Source: CAYUVF01 sp964448045
GTDB lineage: Bacteria > Bacteroidota > Rhodothermia > Rhodothermales > Salinibacteraceae
Direction of reading: 5' to 3'
NCBI GenBank assembly: GCA_964448045.1
Contig: CAYUVF010000075.1
Location: 1-14,195 of the forward strand
Length of the DNA stretch: 14,195 nucleotides
This document shows positions 5,658-11,500 of the stretch, in pieces; positions within the stretch are counted from its first letter, which is position 1; each line of letters begins with the position of its first letter. Below the pieces are notes generated by a model. It ran no database searches. It was not told the DNA's origin and saw nothing but the letters and a program-made list of their open reading frames with translations. The position numbers and the translations under genes are program-made.

Positions 5658-6780
5658 ACGTGTTGAGCATCACCGGCATAATCAGCATCAGAATTTCCTC
5701 ATCTTCTTCCTGCTCTTCGGGGACTACGATGCCAGCGCGGTTCGGGGAGCTTAGCTTGAAGACGACCTCGTCAGCCTGGACGTTGCTGAGCACTTCGGTG
5801 AGGTACTCCGAGTTGAAGCCAATCGTCATCTCATCGGCTTCGTAGGAGCAGGGCACCTGCTCTTCGGCCTCGCTCGACCGCTCGATGTCCTCGGCCGAGA
5901 TCGTGACGTGATCCTCGGTGATCGCGAGGCGAATCTGATTCGTCATGCTGGACGAGTAGAGCCCCACGCGCTTGACGGCGTTGAGCATCAGCTCGCGGTC
6001 GATCGTCAGGAAGCGGTCGTTTTCGTTTGGGATGACGGCCTCGTAGTTCGGATAGGTCTCGTCGATGAGGCGGGCCAGCACCCGTGCATCGCCGAAGTCG
6101 AACCCAACGTGCCCGTCGTCCACTTCGATAGTGCAGGCCTCGTCGTCGGCCACGCGGCCGGCGAGCTTCATCGCTTTCTCCGGCACGATGAAATCGATTT
6201 CGTCAGCGCTCGTGATGCCGTCCATGTTGAGCTTGACGAGGCGGTGCCCGTCGGTGGCGACGGTGCGGGTGCCATCGGGGCCAATCTGGAAGTAGACGCC
6301 CATCATCGCGGGGCGCAGCGCGTCTTTGCTGACGGCAAAGCTGGTCTTCTGGATGGCGCGCTGGAGCAGGGGTCCATCCGTCATAATCTGCCGATCGGCC
6401 GAGAGGTCGGGCAGTTCGGGGTAGTCGTCGCCGTCGTGGCCGACCATCTTGTAATGGCCCTTATCCGTCTCCAGCGTGATCTCGAAGTCGCTGTTGGCCG
6501 TAAACTCGACCGGGAGATCCGGCAGGGCCCGCAGCGTATCGAGCAGCCGCTTCGAGGGTACCGCGATGCGCGCTTCTTCCGGCGTGCCGTTCGTCTCAAA
6601 CTGGACGGGCAGCCGCTTGATGATCGAGATTTCCAGATCGGTCGCGCTCAGTCGCAGGGCGTCGCCGTCCTGCTCAAACAGAATACACTCCAGGATGGGC
6701 AGGGTGCTTTTGGACGGGACGGCGCCCTTGACAGTGTTGAGGGCGTCGAGAAAGTCGGCGCTGGAAACGGTAAATTTCAT
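5650..6780 (-). CDS. dnaN: DNA polymerase III beta sliding clamp
   Basis: The beta clamp is a ring-shaped dimer that holds DNA polymerase III on DNA and docks polymerases and mismatch-repair proteins by their clamp-binding motifs. The 376-residue product has the three-domain family length. It begins MKFTVSSADFLDALNTVKGAVPSKSTLPILECILFE and contains LRLSATDLEISI (about 42-53), VATDGHRLVKL (about 173-183), RLIDETYPNYEAVIP and the canonical end LIMPVMLNTYA, equivalent to the MPMRL terminus that lines the protein-binding cleft. The start at 6780 is unambiguous. It lies downstream of dnaA in the classical dnaA-dnaN order, 220 bases apart, and meets the plus-strand membrane-protein gene 3 bases beyond its stop. 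An acidic loop, PEEQEEDEE, precedes the last strand. Confidence 0.97.
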   Translation of the reverse strand: MKFTVSSADFLDALNTVKGAVPSKSTLPILECILFEQDGDALRLSATDLEISIIKRLPVQFETNGTPEEARIAVPSKRLLDTLRALPDLPVEFTANSDFEITLETDKGHYKMVGHDGDDYPELPDLSADRQIMTDGPLLQRAIQKTSFAVSKDALRPAMMGVYFQIGPDGTRTVATDGHRLVKLNMDGITSADEIDFIVPEKAMKLAGRVADDEACTIEVDDGHVGFDFGDARVLARLIDETYPNYEAVIPNENDRFLTIDRELMLNAVKRVGLYSSSMTNQIRLAITEDHVTISAEDIERSSEAEEQVPCSYEADEMTIGFNSEYLTEVLSNVQADEVVFKLSSPNRAGIVVPEEQEEDEEILMLIMPVMLNTYA

Positions 6781-7000
6781 GACGATCTCGGCTCAGGTGA
6801 CGGAAAGAGGGACAATAAGATACGGAAAAAAGTAGACGTAGATCCAGGGGAGACTGATTGCGTCATGTGCTCACTCCGTTCGTGTCATGGGTTACATACT
6901 CGCCTGCGGCTCATGGCATCGGTCGCTGTCAACGTGAGAACCAATGACCGATGAGATGGGCGAAGCGAATAGCATGACGGCGACCCGAAGGGAGCATATT
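6781..7000 (-). other. dnaA-dnaN intergenic region with an inverted repeat
   Basis: I see no gene in these 220 bases. CATCGGTC (6917-6924) and GACCGATG (6946-6953) form a perfect 8-bp inverted repeat with a 21-base loop, 47 bases beyond the dnaA stop on the minus strand. It is not followed by a U run, so termination is doubtful. TTGACA occurs on the minus strand inside its loop (6926-6931), but I find no -10 at the correct distance. dnaN may be read from dnaA or from an unidentified promoter here. Confidence 0.4.
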
Positions 7001-8686
7001 CTACCGGGCGCGCAGGTCGATCTTGCGGCCAATCTCCTCCACCATGTCGCGGAACTGGTCGTCCGTCTCAATCTGATCCTCCACGGTCTTGTTCGCGTGG
7101 ATGACGGTGGAGTGGTCGCGCCCCCCGAAATGCAGCCCGATGGTTTTCAGCGAGTGCTGAGTCAGATCCTTGCAGAAGTACATCGCGATCTGCCGGGCGC
7201 GGACGACCTCGCGCTTGCGCGTCTTAGCCCGCACGAGGTCTTCGGGAATGTCGAGGTAGTCGCAGACGATGCGCTGGATCTCCTCGATCGTGAGGTTCAC
7301 CTTCGAGTCCTGCATCAGGTCGCGCAAGACCTCCTTGGCGAGGCTCAGGTTGATCTCGCGCTGATGGAGCGTGGCGTGCGCGAGGAGGCGAATCAGCGCC
7401 CCCTCCAGTTCGCGGATGTTGCTTTTGACGTTGTGGGCGATAAACTCGATGACTTCCTGATCGAGCTCAATGCCGTCGTCCTCGGCCTTACGCTGGAGGA
7501 TGGCGATGCGCGTTTCCAGTCCAGGCGACTGCACGTCGGCCGAGAGGCCCCACTGGAAGCGCGAGAGCAGCCGCTCCTCGATGCCTTCGATCTCGCGCGG
7601 CGGCCGATCTGCCGAGAGCACGATCTGCTTGCCACTCTGGTGGAGCGCGTTGAAGATGTGGAAGAACTCTTCCTGCGTCTTCTCTTTTCCGCTAAAGAAC
7701 TGCACGTCATCCACAATCAGCAGGTCGATCTGGCGGTAGAACATCGAGAACTCGCTGATGCGGTTGCGCTGGATCGACTGTACGAACTCGGTCGTGAAGC
7801 GCTCGCTGGAGACGTAGAGGACGCTGTCGGCGTTGGCGTTGGCCTTGGCGTAGTTGCCGATGGCGTGGATCAGGTGCGTTTTGCCGAGGCCCACACCGCC
7901 ATAGACGAGAAACGGATTGAAGCTGGTCCCACCGGGCTCCTGCGCGATGGCCCATGCGGCGCTGCGGGCGAGCCGGTTGCAGTCGCCCTGGATAAAGCGC
8001 TCGAACGTGTAGTTGTCGTTGAGCTGACTGTCGAGCTCGGCTTTCTGGATGCCCGGAATCGCAAACGGATTGCTGATGGGCGGGTCTTCGGCCTCCGTTT
8101 CGGTTTCGCCGGACGAGGCATGCGCTTGCTGCTGAGCGGGCTGCCCCCCCTGGGGGCTGCGCTCGGGGGATTGCTGGGCCGAGCGCTGCTGGGGGGACTG
8201 CTGCGGCGATGACGGTTCCGAAAACGGGACGGAGGACTGCTGGGCCCCGCCCTGCGGACCGGAGCCGCTGGAGCTGTTCTGTTCCTCCTCGCCGCTGGAA
8301 GGAGGGGGGCTGTTTGAGGTGTTAGGCGGAGCGGTCGCGGAGGAGTCGGACGGCGGTTCGTTCGCGGGCCGCCGCGCGGGCAGGTGCATCGAGGCGCCTT
8401 CGCGTTCGCCCTCGTCTTCCTTTTCGATGACGATGTCGTAGAACAGCCGCCCTTTGGGACCGAGGACTTTGGTAACCGTCTTGCGCAGCAGCGAGAAGTA
8501 GTGCTCCTCCAGCCATTCGTAATAAAACCGGCTGGGAAGCTGGATGGTCAGTTTCTGTACATCGTCTTCCTCGTCCAGCGAGACGGCTTTCAGCGGTTCA
8601 AACCACGTTTTATAACTCTGCCGGCTGATATTATCATGAATGATTTCGAGGCATTCATTCCAAATGTTTTCGGGGGACTGATCCAT
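7001..8686 (-). CDS. dnaA: Chromosomal replication initiator protein DnaA
   Basis: DnaA-ATP binds DnaA boxes at the origin, melts the DNA and loads the replicative helicase. The 561-residue product is long for the family (about 450-470). Domain I (1-100) begins NIWNECLEIIHDNISRQSYKTWFEPL. Domain II (about 103-222) is a long linker of Ser, Pro, Gln and Gly that explains the extra length. Domain III (AAA+) has Walker A GGVGLGKTH (263-271), Walker B LLIVDD (322-327), sensor I LSADRPP (357-363) and the arginine-finger region RLLSRFQWG (372-380). Domain IV carries the DNA-binding signature CKDLTQHSLKTIGLHFGGRDHSTVIH (505-530). The ATG at 8686 starts a typical domain I. The origin region lies directly upstream, and an 8-bp inverted repeat lies 24 bases before the start. 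Confidence 0.98.
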   Translation of the reverse strand: MDQSPENIWNECLEIIHDNISRQSYKTWFEPLKAVSLDEEDDVQKLTIQLPSRFYYEWLEEHYFSLLRKTVTKVLGPKGRLFYDIVIEKEDEGEREGASMHLPARRPANEPPSDSSATAPPNTSNSPPPSSGEEEQNSSSGSGPQGGAQQSSVPFSEPSSPQQSPQQRSAQQSPERSPQGGQPAQQQAHASSGETETEAEDPPISNPFAIPGIQKAELDSQLNDNYTFERFIQGDCNRLARSAAWAIAQEPGGTSFNPFLVYGGVGLGKTHLIHAIGNYAKANANADSVLYVSSERFTTEFVQSIQRNRISEFSMFYRQIDLLIVDDVQFFSGKEKTQEEFFHIFNALHQSGKQIVLSADRPPREIEGIEERLLSRFQWGLSADVQSPGLETRIAILQRKAEDDGIELDQEVIEFIAHNVKSNIRELEGALIRLLAHATLHQREINLSLAKEVLRDLMQDSKVNLTIEEIQRIVCDYLDIPEDLVRAKTRKREVVRARQIAMYFCKDLTQHSLKTIGLHFGGRDHSTVIHANKTVEDQIETDDQFRDMVEEIGRKIDLRAR

Positions 8687-8710
8687 ACCATATCCGGTGT
8701 GCCAGCGAGC

Positions 8711-8731
8711 CTGTGAGGCGGTACCTCACAG
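8711..8731. promoter_or_regulatory. 8-bp inverted repeat upstream of dnaA
   Basis: CTGTGAGG (8711-8718) and CCTCACAG (8724-8731) are exact complements separated by 5 bases. The repeat lies 24 bases upstream of the dnaA start. It may be a repressor operator at the dnaA promoter or a hairpin in the dnaA mRNA leader. No protein is assigned to it. Confidence 0.55.
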
Positions 8732-8836
8732 AGGGCGGTCGAGTATTCAACGGCGACCCGTCCGTAGAGGGGCGGGAGGGTACTTAGAACGTAAAAGGAG
8801 CAGCCGGAGCGCGCACGTCGCGTGTTTGCTCACGAT

Positions 8837-8845
8837 TTATCCACA
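8837..8845 (+). promoter_or_regulatory. DnaA box, perfect consensus
   Basis: TTATCCACA matches the bacterial DnaA-box consensus exactly, 150 bases upstream of the dnaA start. It may serve origin function, dnaA autoregulation or both. Confidence 0.85.
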
Positions 8846-8899
8846 CGACACCGAGCGCTCAGCAGGAAATGGAAGGGGGTAGAAATCGTTCCTTTCATC

Positions 8900-8919
8900 C
8901 TTTCCACATGTTTTCCACA
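8900..8919 (+). promoter_or_regulatory. Tandem pair of imperfect DnaA boxes
   Basis: CTTTCCACA (8900-8908, two mismatches) and TTTTCCACA (8911-8919, one mismatch) have the same orientation, with starts 11 bases apart, and are followed by GGG. One helical turn between box starts would place DnaA molecules on the same face of the DNA. Confidence 0.6.
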
Positions 8920-8936
8920 GGGTATCAACACCTGTT

Positions 8937-8958
8937 ACCCCCTTAAAAATAAGGGGGT
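8937..8958. repeat. Perfect 9-bp hairpin in the origin region
   Basis: ACCCCCTTA (8937-8945) and TAAGGGGGT (8950-8958) are perfect complements around an AAAA loop, 18 bases after a DnaA-box pair. An outer 8-bp inverted repeat, CCTTTCAT/ATGAAAGG (8891-8898 with 8977-8984), encloses both. There is no U run on either strand, so a transcription terminator is unlikely. A structure extruded on unwinding, or a protein-binding dyad, is possible. Confidence 0.6.
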
Positions 8959-9050
8959 TGCTGGAAATATTAGGGAATGAAAGGCGTGATCCGGGCATCC
9001 TTTCCCGGTTGGGACCTCTTGGCGTCAGGGCTGCGGGGCGATCTGCTAAA

Positions 9051-9070
9051 TTATCAACAGGTTACCCACA
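9051..9070 (+). promoter_or_regulatory. Second tandem pair of DnaA boxes
   Basis: TTATCAACA (9051-9059, one mismatch) and TTACCCACA (9062-9070, one mismatch) again have starts 11 bases apart, the same orientation and a following GGG, copying the layout of the pair at 8900-8919. An AT-rich stretch (CTAAATTATC) lies at its left edge. Confidence 0.65.
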
Positions 9071-9156
9071 GGGGCAGGTGGGCGGCAAGGTCCTCCCATG
9101 CCATTGCCGGTTGAGCCTCCGGGCGCCGTGAGCGCCATCCGGGGCGCACACGAAAA

Positions 9157-9183
9157 GCCTCATCTGGAATACCAAAATGAGGC
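9157..9183 (-). terminator. Terminator-like hairpin in the origin region
   Basis: GCCTCAT (9157-9163) and ATGAGGC (9177-9183) pair over 7 bp, with TGG/CCA (9165-9167 with 9172-9174) adding to the stem. On the minus strand the stem is followed at once by TTTT, as in an intrinsic terminator. No gene is visible upstream of it on that strand, so it would end either a small RNA from 9184-9460 or background transcription entering the origin. Confidence 0.35.
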
Positions 9184-9233
9184 CGTGCATCGAGCGATGC
9201 GTCCCTTTCACAGGCCGGTTTGTTTTAAGGGCT

Positions 9234-9255
9234 AACCACGTTAATCATCGTGGTT
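9234..9255. repeat. 7-bp inverted repeat in the origin region
   Basis: AACCACG (9234-9240) and CGTGGTT (9249-9255) are exact complements around 8 AT-rich bases. It may be a dyad operator or an RNA hairpin; I cannot tell which. Confidence 0.4.
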
Positions 9256-9464
9256 CATAACTTCAAGACGCAACCGGGGCGAAGATACCAATTTCATACG
9301 GTGTCTGCGGAGGGAGGCGCGGCGCTCTGATTTCGTCGAAGTATCATCCGCAGCGGGGAGTGGGCGCGTCCCCGCCAGGAACCCCTCCTGAGAGCACCCG
9401 TACAGCGAAAGATGCAGTTATGGGGTGGACAATTGTGTTTCGCCGCGCTTAGCCTTGTGCTGCT

Positions 9465-9971
9465 ATGCTTCAGATTGACATTACGCCATTTAAGGCGGGC
9501 GACTCCCATCACGTGGAGCGTTCGCCCGATCCCGAGGCGTTGGATCTCGACGATCCCGATAAGTTCTCCGACATTCATGTGACCGCCCGCCTCGATGTGC
9601 ACCGGGACCGCATTTTGGTCACCGCCCACGTCGAAGGCCGGGCGACGCTCACCTGCGACCGCACGCTGCAAGAGTATGAGCAGCCCCTCTACGGGGAATA
9701 CAGCGTGCTCTTCGGGCCGCCGGAGATGGTGGGAAACGAGGGCGAGGCCTTCGAGGAGGTGCGCCCGCTCGACTCCTCCGATCGCGAGATTGACCTGACC
9801 GGCATCGTGCGCGATACGCTCCTGCTGGCCATCCCGCAGCGCAAAGTCGCTCCCGGAGCCGAGGATCAGGACATTCAGACCGAGTTTGGCGCGCCCGACG
9901 GGGCGGACGACGAAGACGAATCCATCGATCCGCGTTGGGATGCGCTCCGTGAGCTGCGCGACGACTCGTAA
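9465..9971 (+). CDS. yceD: YceD/DUF177 family protein
   Basis: Members of this family (YceD, also called 23S rRNA accumulation protein) are almost always encoded just before rpmF and, in studied cases, promote 23S rRNA processing or accumulation. The 168-residue product keeps the family landmarks: RATLTCDRTLQEYEQPLYGEYSVLFGP (59-85) with the single cysteine Cys64, the IDLTGIVRDTLLLAIPQRKV helix (109-128), and the C-terminal DPRWDALRELRDD (155-167). The usual CxRC pair is reduced to one cysteine. An acidic insert, EDQDIQTEFGAPDGADDEDES (133-153), precedes the C-terminal motif. It is the first plus-strand gene right of the origin and lies 80 bases before rpmF. Assignment rests on motif layout and neighbourhood. 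Confidence 0.85.
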   Translation: MLQIDITPFKAGDSHHVERSPDPEALDLDDPDKFSDIHVTARLDVHRDRILVTAHVEGRATLTCDRTLQEYEQPLYGEYSVLFGPPEMVGNEGEAFEEVRPLDSSDREIDLTGIVRDTLLLAIPQRKVAPGAEDQDIQTEFGAPDGADDEDESIDPRWDALRELRDDS

Positions 9972-10051
9972 CGATACCACCGCTACATTCTGCTGCGGCT
10001 CGCCTCCTGAGCACGCTGCCGCACTCACTCGAACCGACAATACTTTCAGCT

Positions 10052-10246
10052 ATGGCTGTCCCCAAGAGACGACATTCCAAATCTCGCTCGCGCAAGCGGC
10101 GCTCCCAGTACTACAACAGCCTGAAGGAGCCCCAGCTCATGGAATGCTCCAATTGTGGCACCCCGAAAGTCATGCACCGCGCCTGCCAGAACTGCGGGCA
10201 TTACCGCGGGCGCCAGGTCATTGAGCCCTCCGAAGAGATCCTGTAG
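10052..10246 (+). CDS. rpmF: 50S ribosomal protein L32
   Basis: Ribosomal protein bL32 is a small basic protein of the 50S subunit. The 64-residue product starts with the canonical MAVPKRRHSKSRSRKRRSQ and carries a complete four-cysteine zinc ribbon at Cys32, Cys35, Cys45 and Cys48 (CSNC and CQNC). It is therefore the zinc-binding form rather than the cysteine-free paralogue induced in zinc starvation. The tail, QVIEPSEEIL, is more acidic than usual. It lies in the common yceD-rpmF-plsX-fabH-fabD order. Confidence 0.97.
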   Translation: MAVPKRRHSKSRSRKRRSQYYNSLKEPQLMECSNCGTPKVMHRACQNCGHYRGRQVIEPSEEIL

Positions 10247-10290
10247 CGCCGATCGGTCGCGGGCCGGTCCGGCGGATCGGCCCGGGTGGC

Positions 10291-10360
10291 GCACGCGCGC
10301 TCCTGCCCGTCGGTGCTACGGCTTGGCCGAGGCCCGATGAGCGGGACGTGCATTTTTTTT
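10291..10360 (+). terminator. Candidate intrinsic terminator after rpmF
   Basis: Eight T residues (10353-10360) follow a GC-rich region able to fold: GCACG (10291-10295) pairs with CGTGC (10347-10351), TCC (10301-10303) with GGA (10344-10346), and CGGC/GCCG (10319-10322 with 10326-10329) closes an inner hairpin. The long loop makes it imperfect, and the T run is the strongest part. If active, it separates yceD-rpmF from plsX, which would then need its own promoter in the next 100 bases. Confidence 0.45.
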
Positions 10361-10450
10361 GCGTGTCTGTTTACTTTGGACACGCTGCGCCACCAGCCCA
10401 GCCAGGCCCTATCGGCCTGTGCACCGTTCCCGTTTCGACTCACGAGGGTA

Positions 10451-10459
10451 TTATCCACA
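10451..10459 (+). promoter_or_regulatory. Perfect DnaA box at the plsX start
   Basis: TTATCCACA, identical to the DnaA consensus, ends 1 base before the first possible plsX start codon, in the position where a ribosome binding site would lie. It is about 1.6 kb from the perfect box at 8837, in the same orientation. Binding of DnaA here could affect plsX-fabH-fabD transcription. Confidence 0.6.
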
Positions 10460-10460
10460 C

Positions 10461-11462
10461 ATGATGCGCATTGCTGTTGACGCGATGGGAGGCGACAACG
10501 CCCCATCGACGGTTGTAGAAGGAGCTATCCACGCCGCCCGCGAGACCGACGGCGCTCTCCACATCGCGCTCTTCGGCCCCGAGGCGCAGCTCCGTAATGA
10601 GGTGGCGCGCCACGACGGCGCCGATTCGCTGCCCATCGACATCATTGATGCGCCCGAGGTCATCGGGATGGGCGAGGCGCCTGCGACCGCCGTCAAACGC
10701 AAGCAGAAGTCGTCCATCCACCGCGGACTGCAGGCGCACGCGCAGGATAAGGCCGATGCGTTTGTGAGTGCCGGCAACACCGGGGCCATCATGGGCGCAG
10801 CGCTGTTCATCCTCGGCCGCATTGCCGGCGTCGAGCGACCCACCATCATCGGCTTCTTTCCTACGACCGAGGGCTTCTGCCTGGTTACCGACATCGGCTC
10901 CAACGTCGACTGTAAGCCGCAGAACCTGCTCCAGTTCGCCCAGATGGGCACGATCTACGCCCGGCAAATCTTCGGGCTGGACCGCCCCTCCGTGGCGCTG
11001 CTCAACGTGGGCGAGGAGCCCGGAAAAGGCAATGAGCAGGTCAAGGCCGCCTTCGAGCTGATGCAGGACGCGCCCGAGCTCAACTTCATGGGCAACATCG
11101 AGGGGGGGGACATCCTCCACCATACCGCCGACGTCGTCATCTGCGACGGCTTCATCGGGAACATCGTGCTGAAGTTTGGCGAGAGCCTGATGCCCATCGT
11201 TTCCGACATGGTCCAGGCCGAGATGAAACGCCAGCAGCTGACCCCCGATGAGCAACAGGCCGTGGGCCGCATCCTGAGCAGCGTCCGCAAAGGCTTCGAA
11301 TCGGAGGAGCGCGGTGGGGCGCCGCTGATGGGAGTCAAGGGCAACGTGCTCATCGGCCATGGCCGCTCCAACGTGCGCGCCGTCAAGCAGATGATCTTCT
11401 CCGCCGCCGAGATGGCCGAAAAAGACGTCGTTCACTCGATGCAGGCCGCTTTCGCAGCGTAA
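10461..11462 (+). CDS. plsX: Phosphate acyltransferase PlsX
   Basis: PlsX converts acyl-ACP and phosphate to acyl-phosphate, the donor used by PlsY in the first step of phospholipid synthesis, and works as a soluble protein peripheral to the membrane. The 333-residue product has the family start MRIAVDAMGGDNAP and the motifs SAGNTGAIMGAALF (103-116), VTDIGSNVDCKPQNLLQFA (142-160), LLNVGEEPGKGNE (180-192), GNIEGGDI (211-218) and VICDGFIGNIVLKFGE (226-241). Two ATG codons stand in tandem (10461 and 10464); the second gives the more typical N-terminus. No clear Shine-Dalgarno is present except GAGGG at 10444-10448, 12 bases away. fabH follows after 38 bases, so plsX-fabH-fabD look co-transcribed. 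Confidence 0.97.
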   Translation: MMRIAVDAMGGDNAPSTVVEGAIHAARETDGALHIALFGPEAQLRNEVARHDGADSLPIDIIDAPEVIGMGEAPATAVKRKQKSSIHRGLQAHAQDKADAFVSAGNTGAIMGAALFILGRIAGVERPTIIGFFPTTEGFCLVTDIGSNVDCKPQNLLQFAQMGTIYARQIFGLDRPSVALLNVGEEPGKGNEQVKAAFELMQDAPELNFMGNIEGGDILHHTADVVICDGFIGNIVLKFGESLMPIVSDMVQAEMKRQQLTPDEQQAVGRILSSVRKGFESEERGGAPLMGVKGNVLIGHGRSNVRAVKQMIFSAAEMAEKDVVHSMQAAFAA

Positions 11463-11500
11463 CTTTGCCCACCGCTCTTCGCCCGCCCAATCGCAGACGC

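Larger units (their letters stand above)
8687..9464. other. oriC: Probable replication origin (oriC) region, no genes
   Basis: This 778-base gap between divergent dnaA and yceD holds one perfect and several near-perfect DnaA boxes, all reading TTATCCACA on the plus strand, and the most AT-rich stretches of the window (8938-8985 and 9045-9060). It also holds inverted repeats at 8711-8731, 8937-8958, 9157-9183 and 9234-9255. Gene direction flips across it, as expected at a bidirectional origin. I see no credible coding frame in 9080-9464. The site of strand opening cannot be fixed by eye; the AT-rich block around 8943-8985 is the best guess. Confidence 0.8.

Noticed and set aside
5908..6954. 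Plus-strand open frame of 348 codons opposite dnaN
   Set aside because: It is a shadow of the beta clamp gene with no recognisable domain.
6944..8212. Plus-strand open frame of 422 codons opposite dnaA
   Set aside because: It is antisense to a DnaA with all catalytic motifs intact; GC-rich codon bias keeps the opposite frame open.
8937..8958. Reading the origin hairpin as an intrinsic terminator
   Set aside because: Neither strand has a U run after the stem, and no gene ends nearby.
9241..9297. 18-codon minus-strand frame in the origin region
   Set aside because: Too short, with no ribosome site or recognisable peptide; its end merely falls in the 9234-9255 inverted repeat.
9294..10040. 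Minus-strand open frame of 248 codons opposite yceD
   Set aside because: yceD has conserved motifs and the expected neighbour rpmF; the opposite frame shows none.
10353..10380. Possible Bacteroidota-type promoter (TTTG and TACTTTGG) before plsX
   Set aside because: The two elements are only about 10 bases apart, too close for the -33/-7 spacing.
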